DNA of 64,000 nucleotides from Peptostreptococcus russellii (GTDB lineage Bacteria; Bacillota; Clostridia; Peptostreptococcales; Peptostreptococcaceae): NCBI RefSeq assembly GCF_900110295.1, contig NZ_FODF01000003.1, positions 1 to 64,000 of the forward strand, read 5' to 3'. Shown piece by piece: positions 35,398 to 44,609 of this stretch (position 1 is its first letter; each line of letters starts with the position of its first letter). The notes under the pieces were generated by a model. It saw only the letters and a program-made list of their open reading frames with translations, ran no database searches and was not told where the DNA came from. The position numbers and the translations under genes were made by a program.

Positions 35398-36543
35398 ATG
35401 ATTTACTTTGACAATGCAGCTACAACAAAGAAAAAACCTAAAAAAGTAATAGATGCCGTTGTGGAAGCTATGCAATGTGCAGGCAATGCTTCAAGAGGGG
35501 CTAGTGATGAGAGTTTGTCTTCTGATAGAATAATTTTTTCTACTAGAAAAAGATTATCAGATTTATTTAATGTGGGAAGTCATAGACAAGTTGTTTTCAC
35601 AAAAAATTCTACCGAGGCTTTAAATATTGCTATACAAGGTTTAGTTGATGAGGGGGATCATGTTGTAACTAGCAATATGGAACATAATTCAGTTCTAAGA
35701 CCTCTAAATTATCTAAAGAAAAATCGTAACGTTGAAATTGATTATGTTGGAATCGATGAAAAAGGCGATTTGAATTATGATGAAATAGAAGGACTAATAA
35801 AATCTAATACTAAAATGCTTGTACTAAATCATGCTTCTAATGTTACAGGGAATATAAATGACCTGAAAAAAGTAGGAGAGATTTGTAGAGCCCATAGTAT
35901 TATATTTGTAGTCGATTCATCTCAAACTGCAGGGGCATTTAAGATCAATATGCAAAATGACCTAATAGATGTATTATGTTTTACGGGACATAAGTCTCTT
36001 CTTGGACCACAGGGAACAGGCGGACTTTGTGTAGGTAAAGATATATATATCAAACCATTACTTTCAGGGGGAACAGGGGTTCATACATATGATTTATATC
36101 AACCAGATAAAATGCCGACAAGACTGGAAGCAGGAACTTTAAATGCTCATGGAATAGCTGGTTTGGGTGCAGGCATTGACTATATCAATGAAAATGGTAT
36201 GGAAAAGCTGACTAAAAAATCATCTGAATTAGCAGAAAAATTCTACAAAGGAATCTGTAATTTAGATGGTATTAAGCTATATGGAAATTATTCAAAAAAA
36301 TACAGATCTCCAATAGTCACTTTTAATATTTCAGACATAGACTCTTCCGAAGTGAGCTCTATTTTATCAGAAAAATATGAAATTTCTACAAGACCGGGGG
36401 CACACTGCGCTCCTTTGCTTCACAAATCATTTAACACTGTTGATCAGGGGATGGTGAGATTCAGTTTTTCTCACAGTAACAGTGAAGAAGAAGTTGAAAT
36501 TGCAATAAAAGCAGTGAAGGAAATTATAGCTGATAGGCTATAA
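35398..36543 (+). CDS. Cysteine desulfurase family protein (class V aminotransferase)
   Basis: 381 residues, PLP-dependent. The N-terminal YFDNAATTKKKP, PLP contact NMEHNSVLRPL, DSSQTAG and the Schiff-base Lys in TGHKSLLGPQGTGG are clear. The catalytic loop is RPGAHCAPL, the SufS-like RxGxHCA form, so the cysteine is present. It should release sulfur (or selenium) from cysteine (selenocysteine) as a persulfide. It starts at ATG 35398 after GGGAGG. It is followed by a YedE-like transporter, a TusA-like carrier and DUF3343, which in other Firmicutes marks selenium or sulfur handling rather than Fe-S assembly. Confidence 0.9.
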   Translation: MIYFDNAATTKKKPKKVIDAVVEAMQCAGNASRGASDESLSSDRIIFSTRKRLSDLFNVGSHRQVVFTKNSTEALNIAIQGLVDEGDHVVTSNMEHNSVLRPLNYLKKNRNVEIDYVGIDEKGDLNYDEIEGLIKSNTKMLVLNHASNVTGNINDLKKVGEICRAHSIIFVVDSSQTAGAFKINMQNDLIDVLCFTGHKSLLGPQGTGGLCVGKDIYIKPLLSGGTGVHTYDLYQPDKMPTRLEAGTLNAHGIAGLGAGIDYINENGMEKLTKKSSELAEKFYKGICNLDGIKLYGNYSKKYRSPIVTFNISDIDSSEVSSILSEKYEISTRPGAHCAPLLHKSFNTVDQGMVRFSFSHSNSEEEVEIAIKAVKEIIADRL

Positions 36544-36609
36544 AAAGTTATTTGAAAATTTAATATATGTATTGAATGTACAAAAATATTAGAAAAAGGG
36601 GAGAAATAA

Positions 36610-37710
36610 ATGAATTTCGACAGTAAAAAAAGTTTATTTGGATTCGGTTTAGTTGCAGGTATTGGTGCAGCTATTCTAGCAGCTTTAGGAAATCCTAAGA
36701 ATATGGCATTTTGTATAGCTTGTTTTATAAGAGATACAGCTGGGGCAATGAAATTTCAGCAGGCAGAAGTAGTTCAATATTTTAGACCAGAAATAGTTGG
36801 TATTATACTAGGTGCATTTTTAATTTCGCTATACAAAAGAGAGTATAGATCAACAGCAGGTTCTTCACCAGCTATAAGATTTTTATTAGGTGTAATAATG
36901 GTTGTATGTGCTCTTGTATTTTTAGGCTGTCCATTACGTATGGTGCTTAGAATGTCAGCGGGTGACATAAGTGCTTATATAGGACTAATAGGATTTGTAG
37001 CAGGTGTGTATACTGGTGTTATTTTCCTAAAGAAGGGCTTTACTTTAGGTAGAGCTAATTTAGCTAAAAAAGAAAGTGGATATATACTTCCTATTATAGT
37101 AACAGTATTATTTATACTTAGCATAACAGTAAGTTCGCTATTTGCATTTAGTGTTAAGGGACCAGGTAGTATGCATGCTCCAGTAATAGCAGCCTTATTA
37201 GTAGGTTTATTATTTGGTATAATAGCTCAGAAAACAAGAATGTGCTTTGCTGGTTCTGTAAGAGATATATTCCTAATGAAGGATTTTACATTGATGTCAA
37301 TAATAGCAGGTTTATTTGTAGCAATGTTAGTTTACAATATTGCTAGTGGGAACTTTAAGTTTGTATCTTTTGGACCAATAGCACATGCTCAGACATTATG
37401 GAATATACTTTCTATGTATGCAGTAGGATTTGCTGCAATACTATTAGGTGGATGTCCACTAAGACAGTTGGTAATAGCTTCAACAGGTTCTTCAGATGCA
37501 GTATTTACTGTAATAGGAATGTTTATAGGTTCTGCATTTGCACACAATTTCTTATTAGCAGCAACTCCAGCAGCGACAGCAACAGCTACAGAAGTTGCTA
37601 AAATAGGTGGTCCAGGACCAAACGGAAAAATAGCAGTTATAGTTTCTATAGTATTACTATTTATAATAGCTATTTGGGGATTAAAGAAAGAAGATACTGC
37701 AAAAAAGTAA
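36610..37710 (+). CDS. yedE: YedE/YeeE-family sulfur- or selenium-species transporter
   Basis: 366 residues with about ten membrane segments. The two-fold family pattern is visible: FCIACFIRD and FLGCPLRMVL in the first half, RMCFAGSVRD and LGGCPLRQLV in the second. Cys in these motifs carry thiosulfate through the related TsuA pores. The family is annotated as a putative selenium transporter when beside YedF-like and DUF3343 genes, as here. The TATA-like Ala/Thr-rich stretch (AATPAATATATEVA) near residue 330 is a low-complexity loop. Cargo (thiosulfate, selenium species or other) is not settled by sequence. Confidence 0.88.
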   Translation: MNFDSKKSLFGFGLVAGIGAAILAALGNPKNMAFCIACFIRDTAGAMKFQQAEVVQYFRPEIVGIILGAFLISLYKREYRSTAGSSPAIRFLLGVIMVVCALVFLGCPLRMVLRMSAGDISAYIGLIGFVAGVYTGVIFLKKGFTLGRANLAKKESGYILPIIVTVLFILSITVSSLFAFSVKGPGSMHAPVIAALLVGLLFGIIAQKTRMCFAGSVRDIFLMKDFTLMSIIAGLFVAMLVYNIASGNFKFVSFGPIAHAQTLWNILSMYAVGFAAILLGGCPLRQLVIASTGSSDAVFTVIGMFIGSAFAHNFLLAATPAATATATEVAKIGGPGPNGKIAVIVSIVLLFIIAIWGLKKEDTAKK

Positions 37711-37815
37711 AATAGATTATTTCATAGAGCAAATTAAAAAACATTTTAGCTAGCGATAGAGATAATAAGTAATTATAACGATGCTAACTAATAATATATA
37801 TTAGGAGGAATTGGA

Positions 37816-38022
37816 ATGATAGAAGTTGATGTAAGAGGTTTATCTTGTCCAGAACCAGTGATGAGAGTAAAAGAAGCGATAGAAAGTAATGCAAATGAAG
37901 AGTTAAAGATATTTGCTAATGAAGCTCATACAGTTAAAAATATTATAAAGTATTGCGAAAAGGTCGGAAAGGAAGTTCATACAGAAGAAGTAGGTCTTGA
38001 ATATGAACTAACAGTAAAATAA
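37816..38022 (+). CDS. TusA/YedF-like sulfur carrier
   Basis: 68 residues, one TusA domain. The family motif CPEPV follows DVRGLS at residues about 5-15, with Cys12 as the persulfide carrier. It is a small cytosolic carrier that takes sulfur (or selenium) from a desulfurase or transporter to acceptors. It matches the N-terminal half of YedF, without the DsrE-like C-terminal domain often fused to it. The start follows AGGAGG, and its stop overlaps the next ATG by one base. Confidence 0.88.
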   Translation: MIEVDVRGLSCPEPVMRVKEAIESNANEELKIFANEAHTVKNIIKYCEKVGKEVHTEEVGLEYELTVK

Positions 38023-38249
38023 TGGCAAATAGTGAGAATTTATTTGTTACTTTCTATACAACTGCAGAGGCAATGGCTACAGAAGAGGCTTGTAAGTCTA
38101 GAAATATAGAGGGAAAATTGGTTCCAGTACCTAGAGTTTTATCTGCAGGATGTGGAATTTCTTGGAAAGGAAATTCTAAAGACAAGGATATAACAGAGCA
38201 AGCTTTAAAAGAAGATGATATAGAATGGGAAGAAATAGCTATTTTATAA
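38022..38249 (+). CDS. DUF3343 protein (putative Se/S carrier-like)
   Basis: 75 residues. VTFYTTAEAMATEEACKSRN and LVPVPRVLSAGCGISW match DUF3343, a small family that recurs with YedE and YedF-like genes. Cys in SAGCG is the likely thiol. It is translationally coupled to the TusA-like gene through TAATG. The function is unproven; carrying reduced sulfur or selenium is inferred from context only. Confidence 0.85.
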   Translation: MANSENLFVTFYTTAEAMATEEACKSRNIEGKLVPVPRVLSAGCGISWKGNSKDKDITEQALKEDDIEWEEIAIL

Positions 38250-38282
38250 ATTCTTTGATTCTGTTTATAATTAAAATACTTT

Positions 38283-38310
38283 AAAAGGAGGACTTTAGTC
38301 CTCCTTTTTT
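38283..38310 (+). terminator. Terminator of the sulfur/selenium operon
   Basis: AAAAGGAGGACT, loop TTAG-centred, AGTCCTCCTTTTTT. Confidence 0.92.
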
Positions 38311-38353
38311 ATTGGATTAAAGAAGAAGAATTGTCCGTAATTGTAATAATATA

Positions 38354-38362
38354 TGATATAAT
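38354..38362 (+). promoter_or_regulatory. Extended -10 element for the DMT transporter gene
   Basis: TGATATAAT lies 33 bases before the start. A TTGTCC at 38331 is 20 bases upstream, too far to be a normal -35. Confidence 0.5.
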
Positions 38363-38394
38363 TTACTCTATAATAATATATTTAAGGAGAGAAA

Positions 38395-39270
38395 ATGGAC
38401 AGAAAAAATGAAAATAAATATATAGCAATTCAACTTTTAGGTGTAGCTTTTCTTGCAAGTGCAGGAATATGGGTAAAACTTTCTTCAGTAGGACCGATCA
38501 GTCAGGGATTTTACAGAATGCTTTTAACTATTGTTATGATGCTTCCCTTTACATACAAAAGTCTAAGAAATGTTACAAAAAAGCAGTTTATAATAGCATT
38601 TTTAGGAGGCTTGTGTCTGGGAGCAGATGTTTTATTTTGGAATCTTGCCCTTATGAAGACTTCTGTAGCAGACTGTTCTTTGATGGTAAATCTTACTGTG
38701 TTTATAGTTTCCCCGATATCATTTTTTCTTTTTAAGGAAAAAATTAAAAAAGAGTTTGTAATAGCATCTATTATAGCCTTTGTAGGCGTTGTAATGGTAA
38801 TATTTTCAGCTGCAACAGGGGATAATGGACAATCGTCTATTTATGGAAATTTTCTTGCTATGGGGGCATCTGTAGCTTATTCTGGATATGTACTTTTTAT
38901 CTATAGAGTAAGAGATGGTTTAAATAATAGAGCAGTTGTGCTTATAAGTACCTTTGGAGCCATGATATTTTTATTGGCAGGAATGATCCCAGTTGAAGGA
39001 TTTACACTTCCACCAAATGGAAGGGAATGGATAATAATTATTCTTTATGCCGTTTGTGGTCAAATTTTAGGTCAAGGTTTAGTATCTATGTGCTTAGGTA
39101 AATTAAATGCTACTTTAGTAACGGTTTTATCACTTACAAGTATTGGAATATCAGCTGTTTATGCATACATAATATTTGGAGAATTGCTGATGCCTGTTGA
39201 ATTGATGGGAATGATAATAACTATAATTGGGGTTTTCCTAGCAAAACAATCTTCACAGAAGCAATCCTAA
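38395..39270 (+). CDS. EamA-type DMT-family transporter
   Basis: 291 residues with about ten membrane segments in two EamA halves. The second half contains LSLTSIGISAVYAYIIFGE and GMIITIIGVFLA, typical EamA ends. It is a probable exporter or importer of amino acids or other metabolites. Start ATG 38395 after AAGGAGA. Monocistronic by position, with the substrate unknown. Confidence 0.9.
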   Translation: MDRKNENKYIAIQLLGVAFLASAGIWVKLSSVGPISQGFYRMLLTIVMMLPFTYKSLRNVTKKQFIIAFLGGLCLGADVLFWNLALMKTSVADCSLMVNLTVFIVSPISFFLFKEKIKKEFVIASIIAFVGVVMVIFSAATGDNGQSSIYGNFLAMGASVAYSGYVLFIYRVRDGLNNRAVVLISTFGAMIFLLAGMIPVEGFTLPPNGREWIIIILYAVCGQILGQGLVSMCLGKLNATLVTVLSLTSIGISAVYAYIIFGELLMPVELMGMIITIIGVFLAKQSSQKQS

Positions 39271-39374
39271 ATAAATTTTAAAAATATTAAAAGGATAGAA
39301 AAATAGAATTTAAATTTTGTTTTAGGGTAATATATAGTAATATTAAATAATTATTTTCTAGAAAGGAGCTTATT

Positions 39375-40166
39375 ATGTTGGAAAAGAAATGGGCAGTAAT
39401 AACAGGGGCTAGTTCAGGGATAGGAAGGGAATTTGCAAGAGAGTTAGCAAAGAACGGTTTTTCTCTTTTTTTGGTTGCCAGAAGAGAGAATAGGTTAGAG
39501 GCTTTGAAAGAAGAGCTTTTAGAGGATATAGATTATGAGGATTTTGAATGTATTGTTATAAAAAAGGATTTGAGAAAACTTGAAGAAGTAAGAGAAGTGT
39601 ATACTGAAACTAAAGGATACAATATAGATATTTTAATTAACTGCTCAGGTTTTGGAGATCTTGGAGAATTTGTTGAAACAGATATCTCTAAAGATATGGA
39701 TATGATTGATGTAAATGTAAGAGCACTTCATATTTTGACAAAGATGTATCTTATAGACTTTATAAGTAAGGATAGTGGATATATATTAAATGTTGCATCG
39801 ATTGCGGGATTATTAGCTGGTGGACCTTATATGGCAACATATTATGCAACGAAATCTTATGTACTAAGCCTTACATCTAGCATATCTGGAGAATTGAGAA
39901 AAAGAAATAGTTCTGTTTATATTGGAGCTCTTTGTCCTGGACCAGTAAAGACAGAGTTTAATGATGTTGCAAATTGTGAATTTAGTATTGGTGGCGTTAC
40001 ACCTAGATTTTGTGCAAAATATGCAATTATAAAGATGTTTTCCAAAAAAGAAATAATAATACCTTCTGTAAAGATGCAAATAGCAAGTAAAATAGGAAAA
40101 ATAGCACCTAGAAAGTTAGTTGTTGATGTTTGTGCTAATCAGCAGAAGAAAAAAATGAGTAGATAG
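39375..40166 (+). CDS. Short-chain dehydrogenase/reductase
   Basis: 263 residues. The cofactor motif TGASSGIGREFA starts at residue 10. NCSGFGD stands for the NxAG motif, Ser is in NVASIAG, and the catalytic pair is in TYYATKSYV (YxxxK). The extended C-terminus (IAPRKLVVDVCANQQKKK) fits the classical DltE/YqjQ-like group. ARREN after the first beta-alpha unit favours NADPH. The substrate is unknown. The start follows AAAGGAG. Confidence 0.9.
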   Translation: MLEKKWAVITGASSGIGREFARELAKNGFSLFLVARRENRLEALKEELLEDIDYEDFECIVIKKDLRKLEEVREVYTETKGYNIDILINCSGFGDLGEFVETDISKDMDMIDVNVRALHILTKMYLIDFISKDSGYILNVASIAGLLAGGPYMATYYATKSYVLSLTSSISGELRKRNSSVYIGALCPGPVKTEFNDVANCEFSIGGVTPRFCAKYAIIKMFSKKEIIIPSVKMQIASKIGKIAPRKLVVDVCANQQKKKMSR

Positions 40167-40174
40167 ATTTTAAT

Positions 40175-40212
40175 AAAAAGATAGCTATATATTTGAAATA
40201 GCTATCTTTTTA
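40175..40212. terminator. Bidirectional terminator between SDR and MATE genes
   Basis: AAAAAGATAGCTAT, loop of about ten, ATAGCTATCTTTTT. Confidence 0.9.
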
Positions 40213-40229
40213 TTTATAATCAAATTATA

Positions 40230-41627
40230 TTATGAAATTTTTCTTTTAGGATCTTTATTTGTAAACTTCTTTATAAATGGGAAGAAGAAGATTGCGGTAA
40301 CAAATGCTGAAAGTGCATCTGCAATAGGTGCTGCAAAAAGTATACCATCTATTCCCATTATTGGAGCAAGTATTACAATACATGGCATTAGGGCAATTAC
40401 CTGTCTCATAAGAGTTAGAAGCATAGCACGTTTCGGCATCCCAATTGCCTGGAAGAAGTTTGCTGCTATAATTTGGAAGCCTGCTACCGGTAGACAAAGA
40501 GTCCAAACTTTAAGAGCATGAACACCAGATTTTAGAAGCTCTGGCTCTCTATTAAACATAGAAACGAGAATGTTTGGAACAAGGTGAGAAAGTATAAATC
40601 CAATTGTAGTAATAGACACACCTGCAACTATTGCAAGTTTTACTGCTTTTTTTACTCTATCATATCGTTGTGCTCCATAGTTAAAACTTACAATAGGTTG
40701 TAGACCTTGATTAAGTCCTATAACAGGTAATATTAATAAGGTCATAAGGCTGTTGACAATACCCATTGCAGAAACTCCTATATCTCCACCATATTTAAGT
40801 AGGTAGGAATTTAGAAGTAAAGCAAGCGAACTATTTGCAAGCTGTAATATAAATCCTGGCATACCGAGAGCGATTATTTCTTTGCATAACTTAAAGTCAA
40901 GTTTTAAATATTTTTTCTGTATCCTATGTAGGGCATCTTTTTTAAGGAAATGATGTACACTCCATATCATAGATATAAACTGAGAAGTAATAGTTGCAAT
41001 AGCAGCACCACTCATACCCATTCTAAAGCCATATATTAATATAGGGTCTAGGATAATATTTATTCCTGCCCCGATAAACATGGTAGCCATTGAAAGTTTA
41101 GGCTTACCATCAGATCTAAGGAAGTTATTCATACCCATACCGATTACTTGGAATAGGGTACCTATAAATATTATTCTCATATATTCTTTTGCAAAAGGAA
41201 GAACTGTCTCACTTGCTCCGAAAAGTATTAAAAGTTTATCTAAAAATAGACTTCCGAAGATAGTGATAATGGCACCTAGAATAAGCAACATAGATGTTGC
41301 GTTTCCAAGAGTCTTATCTGCAGTTTCATTATCTCCCTTACCCAAACTAATTGAGAATAAAGTAGCACCACCTTGACCTAGTAGTATACCTACTGACATA
41401 ATTATTATCATTGCTGGGAAACAGATAGTAATGGCGGCAAGTCCATTTGCACCAAGGTCAGGGCTGTTTCCTATAAATATTCTATCGACTACATTATAAA
41501 GTGCATTTACGGTCATACCTATAATTGCAGGTACTGAGAATTTATAAAGTAGTTTAGAAATTTTTTCATAACCTAATGGGTTATTATACTGAATTTCAGT
41601 TTTTACTGACATATTTTTTTCTTCCAA
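40230..41627 (-). CDS. MATE-family multidrug/toxin efflux transporter
   Basis: About 465 residues with 12 membrane segments. It starts with NPLGYEKISKLLYKFSVPAI and has VVDRIFIGNSP and the FRSDGKPKLSM block of Na+/H+-coupled MATE pumps (DinF/NorM-like). I chose the TTG at 41627 because AAGGAG is eight bases upstream; the in-frame GTG at 41636 touches that site, and ATG 41612 is further inside. It lies 12 bases after a MarR gene in one operon, so expression is probably induced by a MarR ligand. Confidence 0.9.
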   Translation of the reverse strand: MEEKNMSVKTEIQYNNPLGYEKISKLLYKFSVPAIIGMTVNALYNVVDRIFIGNSPDLGANGLAAITICFPAMIIIMSVGILLGQGGATLFSISLGKGDNETADKTLGNATSMLLILGAIITIFGSLFLDKLLILFGASETVLPFAKEYMRIIFIGTLFQVIGMGMNNFLRSDGKPKLSMATMFIGAGINIILDPILIYGFRMGMSGAAIATITSQFISMIWSVHHFLKKDALHRIQKKYLKLDFKLCKEIIALGMPGFILQLANSSLALLLNSYLLKYGGDIGVSAMGIVNSLMTLLILPVIGLNQGLQPIVSFNYGAQRYDRVKKAVKLAIVAGVSITTIGFILSHLVPNILVSMFNREPELLKSGVHALKVWTLCLPVAGFQIIAANFFQAIGMPKRAMLLTLMRQVIALMPCIVILAPIMGIDGILFAAPIADALSAFVTAIFFFPFIKKFTNKDPKRKIS

Positions 41628-41639
41628 AGCTATCACTCC

Positions 41640-42086
41640 TTATTTTTGAATTTTATTTTTATCTTCAATATAACTTTCAACATTTTTTACCATTCTTTCA
41701 AGATATTCATATGCAATATCTTTTTCCTCAGAATTCATATCGCTAGTAAGGATGTCTCCCCAGTCATCGAGTACAGAGAAGATTTCATCTTTATAGGAGT
41801 AGCCCTTTTTTGTAAGAAATATTCTATTTATTCTTTTATCTTCCTTGTCCTTGACTTTTTTAACAAGACCTTTTTTTATTAGGGACTGTATAGTTCTAGC
41901 TGTTGAAGCTTTATCTATATATAAATATCTTGACAATAAATCTTGAGAAACACCGTCTTTCCAAAACAATGCACTCATAAATGGTTGTTCAGAAGCAGTA
42001 ATGTTTATATCTTTAAAATGTATATTTTTATAAATCAATCCTTTTCTATATAATATTGAAATTAATCTACCTGGATGTTTTATCAT
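41640..42086 (-). CDS. MarR-family transcriptional regulator
   Basis: 148 residues. The winged helix is visible: VSQDLLSRYLYIDKASTART as helix-turn-helix, then IQSLIKKGLVKKVKDKEDKR and the wing INRIFLTKKGYSY. It starts at 42086 after AAGGAGATA. It heads an operon with a MATE efflux pump, and two matching palindromes flank its promoter (42118-42131 and 42156-42169), so autorepression with control of the pump is the natural reading. The ligand is unknown. Confidence 0.94.
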   Translation of the reverse strand: MIKHPGRLISILYRKGLIYKNIHFKDINITASEQPFMSALFWKDGVSQDLLSRYLYIDKASTARTIQSLIKKGLVKKVKDKEDKRINRIFLTKKGYSYKDEIFSVLDDWGDILTSDMNSEEKDIAYEYLERMVKNVESYIEDKNKIQK

Positions 42087-42117
42087 TTTTATCTCCTTCT
42101 AAAAGCTTTAAATATTA

Positions 42118-42169
42118 GTTGACTTATCAACAATAAATAATTATACGACCATAAAGTTGCGTTGTCAAC
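42118..42169 (-). promoter_or_regulatory. MarR-MATE promoter with two operator copies
   Basis: On the minus strand TTGACA (42168-42163), exactly 17 bases and TATAAT (42145-42140) make a perfect consensus promoter. GTTG-N6-CAAC occurs twice: at 42156-42169, overlapping the -35, and at 42118-42131, just past the expected start of transcription. The copies are 38 bases apart. This is the layout of an autorepressed MarR operon. Bases 42180-42502 beyond it show nothing else I can name. Confidence 0.75.
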
Positions 42170-42502
42170 TATTTTTTATTAGGAAAACGTAAGCTAATCT
42201 AAATTAATATTCAACAATATAAGATTTAATATTTTGAAACTAAATAAAAATTAAAAGCATTCTTAAATCTAGTTTTTTTTAGGGATATGGTATATAATTG
42301 AATTTAGTAACAATTTTGTATTTATAATCCTGTTTTTAATGATAAGCAGTTAATAATCTTTTTATAATCTTTAAAACCGGCAAATTAATTATGGTAGTTT
42401 GTATTAAAAATTTGAATACATCTGGCGAAATGTAAATTTAATACTTATTTAATTTCTGGTGACGGGATAAAGATGTAAATGCAAAAGAAAGTGAGGTAAT
42501 TA

Positions 42503-43288
42503 ATGATAAAGGCTATTTTCTTTGATATTGATGGAACACTGGTAAGTTTTGATACTCATGAAGTTCCAAAATCTACAAAAGAATGTTTAAGGAAGTTGAG
42601 AGAAAAGGGTGTAAAACTATTTATAGCAACAGGTAGATCACCTCAGATGCTCAATGTAGTAAAAGAGGTATTGGACTTTGATTTTGATGGTTATGTAACA
42701 ATTAATGGACAATATTGTGTAGTTGATGATAAGGTGGTTCATTCAATGAAGATACCAGTAGAGTCTCTTGAAAAAATGATTCCTTACATAGAAGAAAAAA
42801 ATATTGCGTGTGAGTTTGTAGAACTTGATCATATGTATATAAATCACATAAATGATAGGGTGAGGGAGCTAAGAGAGTATCTAGGAGATACTGCACCTAC
42901 ATCAAAGGAAGAAGATCTTAAGAGAATATATGAAAATGACGTATATCAACTTTGCGCTTATGTAAAGGAACATGAAGAAGACGAATTTCTTTCACATTTA
43001 CCAAACTGTGAAGCAGTAAGATGGAATCCTATATTCGCAGATATAATTCCTTCTGGAGGAGGAAAGGATGTTGGTATTGGCAAGATTTTAGATTATCTTG
43101 GAATTACTAGAGAAGAGTGCATGGCATTTGGAGATGGTGGGAATGATATCTCAATGCTTGAGTATGTAGGAACAGGTATTGCCATGGGAAATGCAGGAGA
43201 TGATGTAAAGAAAATCGCTGATTATGTAACAGAATCAGTTGATAATGAAGGTATAAAATCTGCATTAGAAAAGTTTAATGTGTTATAA
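42503..43288 (+). CDS. HAD-superfamily Cof-type phosphatase
   Basis: 261 residues. Motif I is FFDIDGTLV (nucleophile Asp and acid Asp), motif II Thr is in IATGRSPQ, motif III Lys is near GGGKDVGIGKIL, and motif IV is FGDGGNDISML. A C2-type cap lies between residues about 80 and 185. Cof-type enzymes dephosphorylate sugar phosphates, flavin or PLP intermediates, with loose specificity. It is alone on its transcript by position. Confidence 0.93.
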   Translation: MIKAIFFDIDGTLVSFDTHEVPKSTKECLRKLREKGVKLFIATGRSPQMLNVVKEVLDFDFDGYVTINGQYCVVDDKVVHSMKIPVESLEKMIPYIEEKNIACEFVELDHMYINHINDRVRELREYLGDTAPTSKEEDLKRIYENDVYQLCAYVKEHEEDEFLSHLPNCEAVRWNPIFADIIPSGGGKDVGIGKILDYLGITREECMAFGDGGNDISMLEYVGTGIAMGNAGDDVKKIADYVTESVDNEGIKSALEKFNVL

Positions 43289-43307
43289 TTAAATATAGAA
43301 TATTAAG

Positions 43308-43333
43308 GGGAAACTGTTATATAGCAGTTTCCC
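43308..43333 (+). terminator. Possible terminator hairpin after the HAD gene
   Basis: GGGAAACTG and CAGTTTCCC around TTATATAG. The stem is strong, but there is no T run, so termination is uncertain. Confidence 0.5.
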
Positions 43334-43403
43334 TAAATAATATATGGAAAGAAAATTTTGTGAAGTAAGCTAAATTATTTGTATATTAAGATGGGGTGAA
43401 TAT

Positions 43404-44342
43404 ATGGAAATATCTTTAATACTTTTTAAGAAGTTGTTGATAATGTTTATTTATATGTTCTTTGGATATGTATTTTTCAAAAGTGGAATAATAACAGAAA
43501 AAAGAAATCGTTATTTAAGTAATGTTTTGCTCTATATTATATTTCCAGTAGTAATAGTCAATTCATTTGCAGTAAAAAAGACAGCAGATAATATCTCAGC
43601 ATTTGTAAGTTCTTTTTTTCTAGCGATAATATCTCTTTTAATTTCTATGTTTATTAGTCATATAATTTATGAAAGGTACTATTATAAAAGATACAAAAAG
43701 AAATTGAAGGTAGACGATATTGGCGTAGCATTTTCAAGTGCAGCTTTTATGGGAATACCTATAGTAGCTTCTTTATTTACTAAAAATTCTGTGTTTTATG
43801 TTTCTTCATTTGCTGCCATATTGACATTTTTGCAATGGACATATGGAGTTAGAGTAATGTCAGGTTCAGGAGAATATATAAAAATAAAGAAAATATTAAC
43901 TAACCCAGTCTTAATATCGATGTTAATAGGACTTTTTTTGTATAGCTTTGAAATAGAAGTAGTTAGTCCCATTAAAAATATTTTCACAGTTATATCCTAT
44001 TTAAATGCTCCTATTGTAATGATTATATTGGGAGTATATCTTGCTCAGACGGATATACTGTCTATGTTTTCAGACAAAACAGTTTACCTAAGTTCTTTTT
44101 TGCGCTTGATACTAATACCTTTGTTAACTATGTTGATAATTAATTTCATACCTGCTAGCAAGGATATAAAAATGATTATAATGATTGCTGCAAGTGCACC
44201 AGTTGGATCAAATGTTGCCATATTTGCCAAGATATATGGTGGAGATTATAAAAAAGCTGTAAAAATTGTTTGTATGAGTACCCTACTTTGCATTATAAGT
44301 ATGCCTATGATTTTGGGTATTTCAAATGTATTTTTTAAATAA
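43404..44342 (+). CDS. AEC-family (auxin efflux carrier-like) permease
   Basis: 312 residues with about ten membrane segments. It has the family N-terminus (LIMFIYMFFGYVFFKSGIIT, then NVLLYIIFPVVIVNSF), FMGIPIVASLF in the middle and APVGSNVAIFAKIYGG near the end. Bacterial AEC proteins move organic acids such as malate. The start has GGGGTGA upstream. There is no linked metabolic gene, so the substrate is unknown. Confidence 0.9.
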   Translation: MEISLILFKKLLIMFIYMFFGYVFFKSGIITEKRNRYLSNVLLYIIFPVVIVNSFAVKKTADNISAFVSSFFLAIISLLISMFISHIIYERYYYKRYKKKLKVDDIGVAFSSAAFMGIPIVASLFTKNSVFYVSSFAAILTFLQWTYGVRVMSGSGEYIKIKKILTNPVLISMLIGLFLYSFEIEVVSPIKNIFTVISYLNAPIVMIILGVYLAQTDILSMFSDKTVYLSSFLRLILIPLLTMLIINFIPASKDIKMIIMIAASAPVGSNVAIFAKIYGGDYKKAVKIVCMSTLLCIISMPMILGISNVFFK

Positions 44343-44609
44343 AAGAAGTTAATTATAGAAAATGAGTTTATGAGTTATTGAAATCTTTATTTTACTTAGA
44401 AACCAAGTAAAATAAAGTAATATTTAAGATAAAGATAGTAATATGGTATAAAGATATTTCTGTTTTTTAATCAAATTTAATTTTATATAGTATTGAAAGT
44501 CTTAACATTTAATAGACATATAAAGAAGGATTTCAGTTATTTATTTTAATTTTTCTTAAAGTAGATATCAATAATCGAATAGTTTATTTTCATAAATTGG
44601 GGTGATAAA

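Noticed and set aside
35398-38249. Selenocysteine (in-frame TGA) in the sulfur/selenium operon
   Set aside because: All four frames are continuous, with catalytic Cys codons present and no recoded TGA.
42180-42502. Riboswitch before the HAD phosphatase
   Set aside because: GGTGACGGGATAAAGATG looked structured, but I could not build a stable stem set or match a known class.
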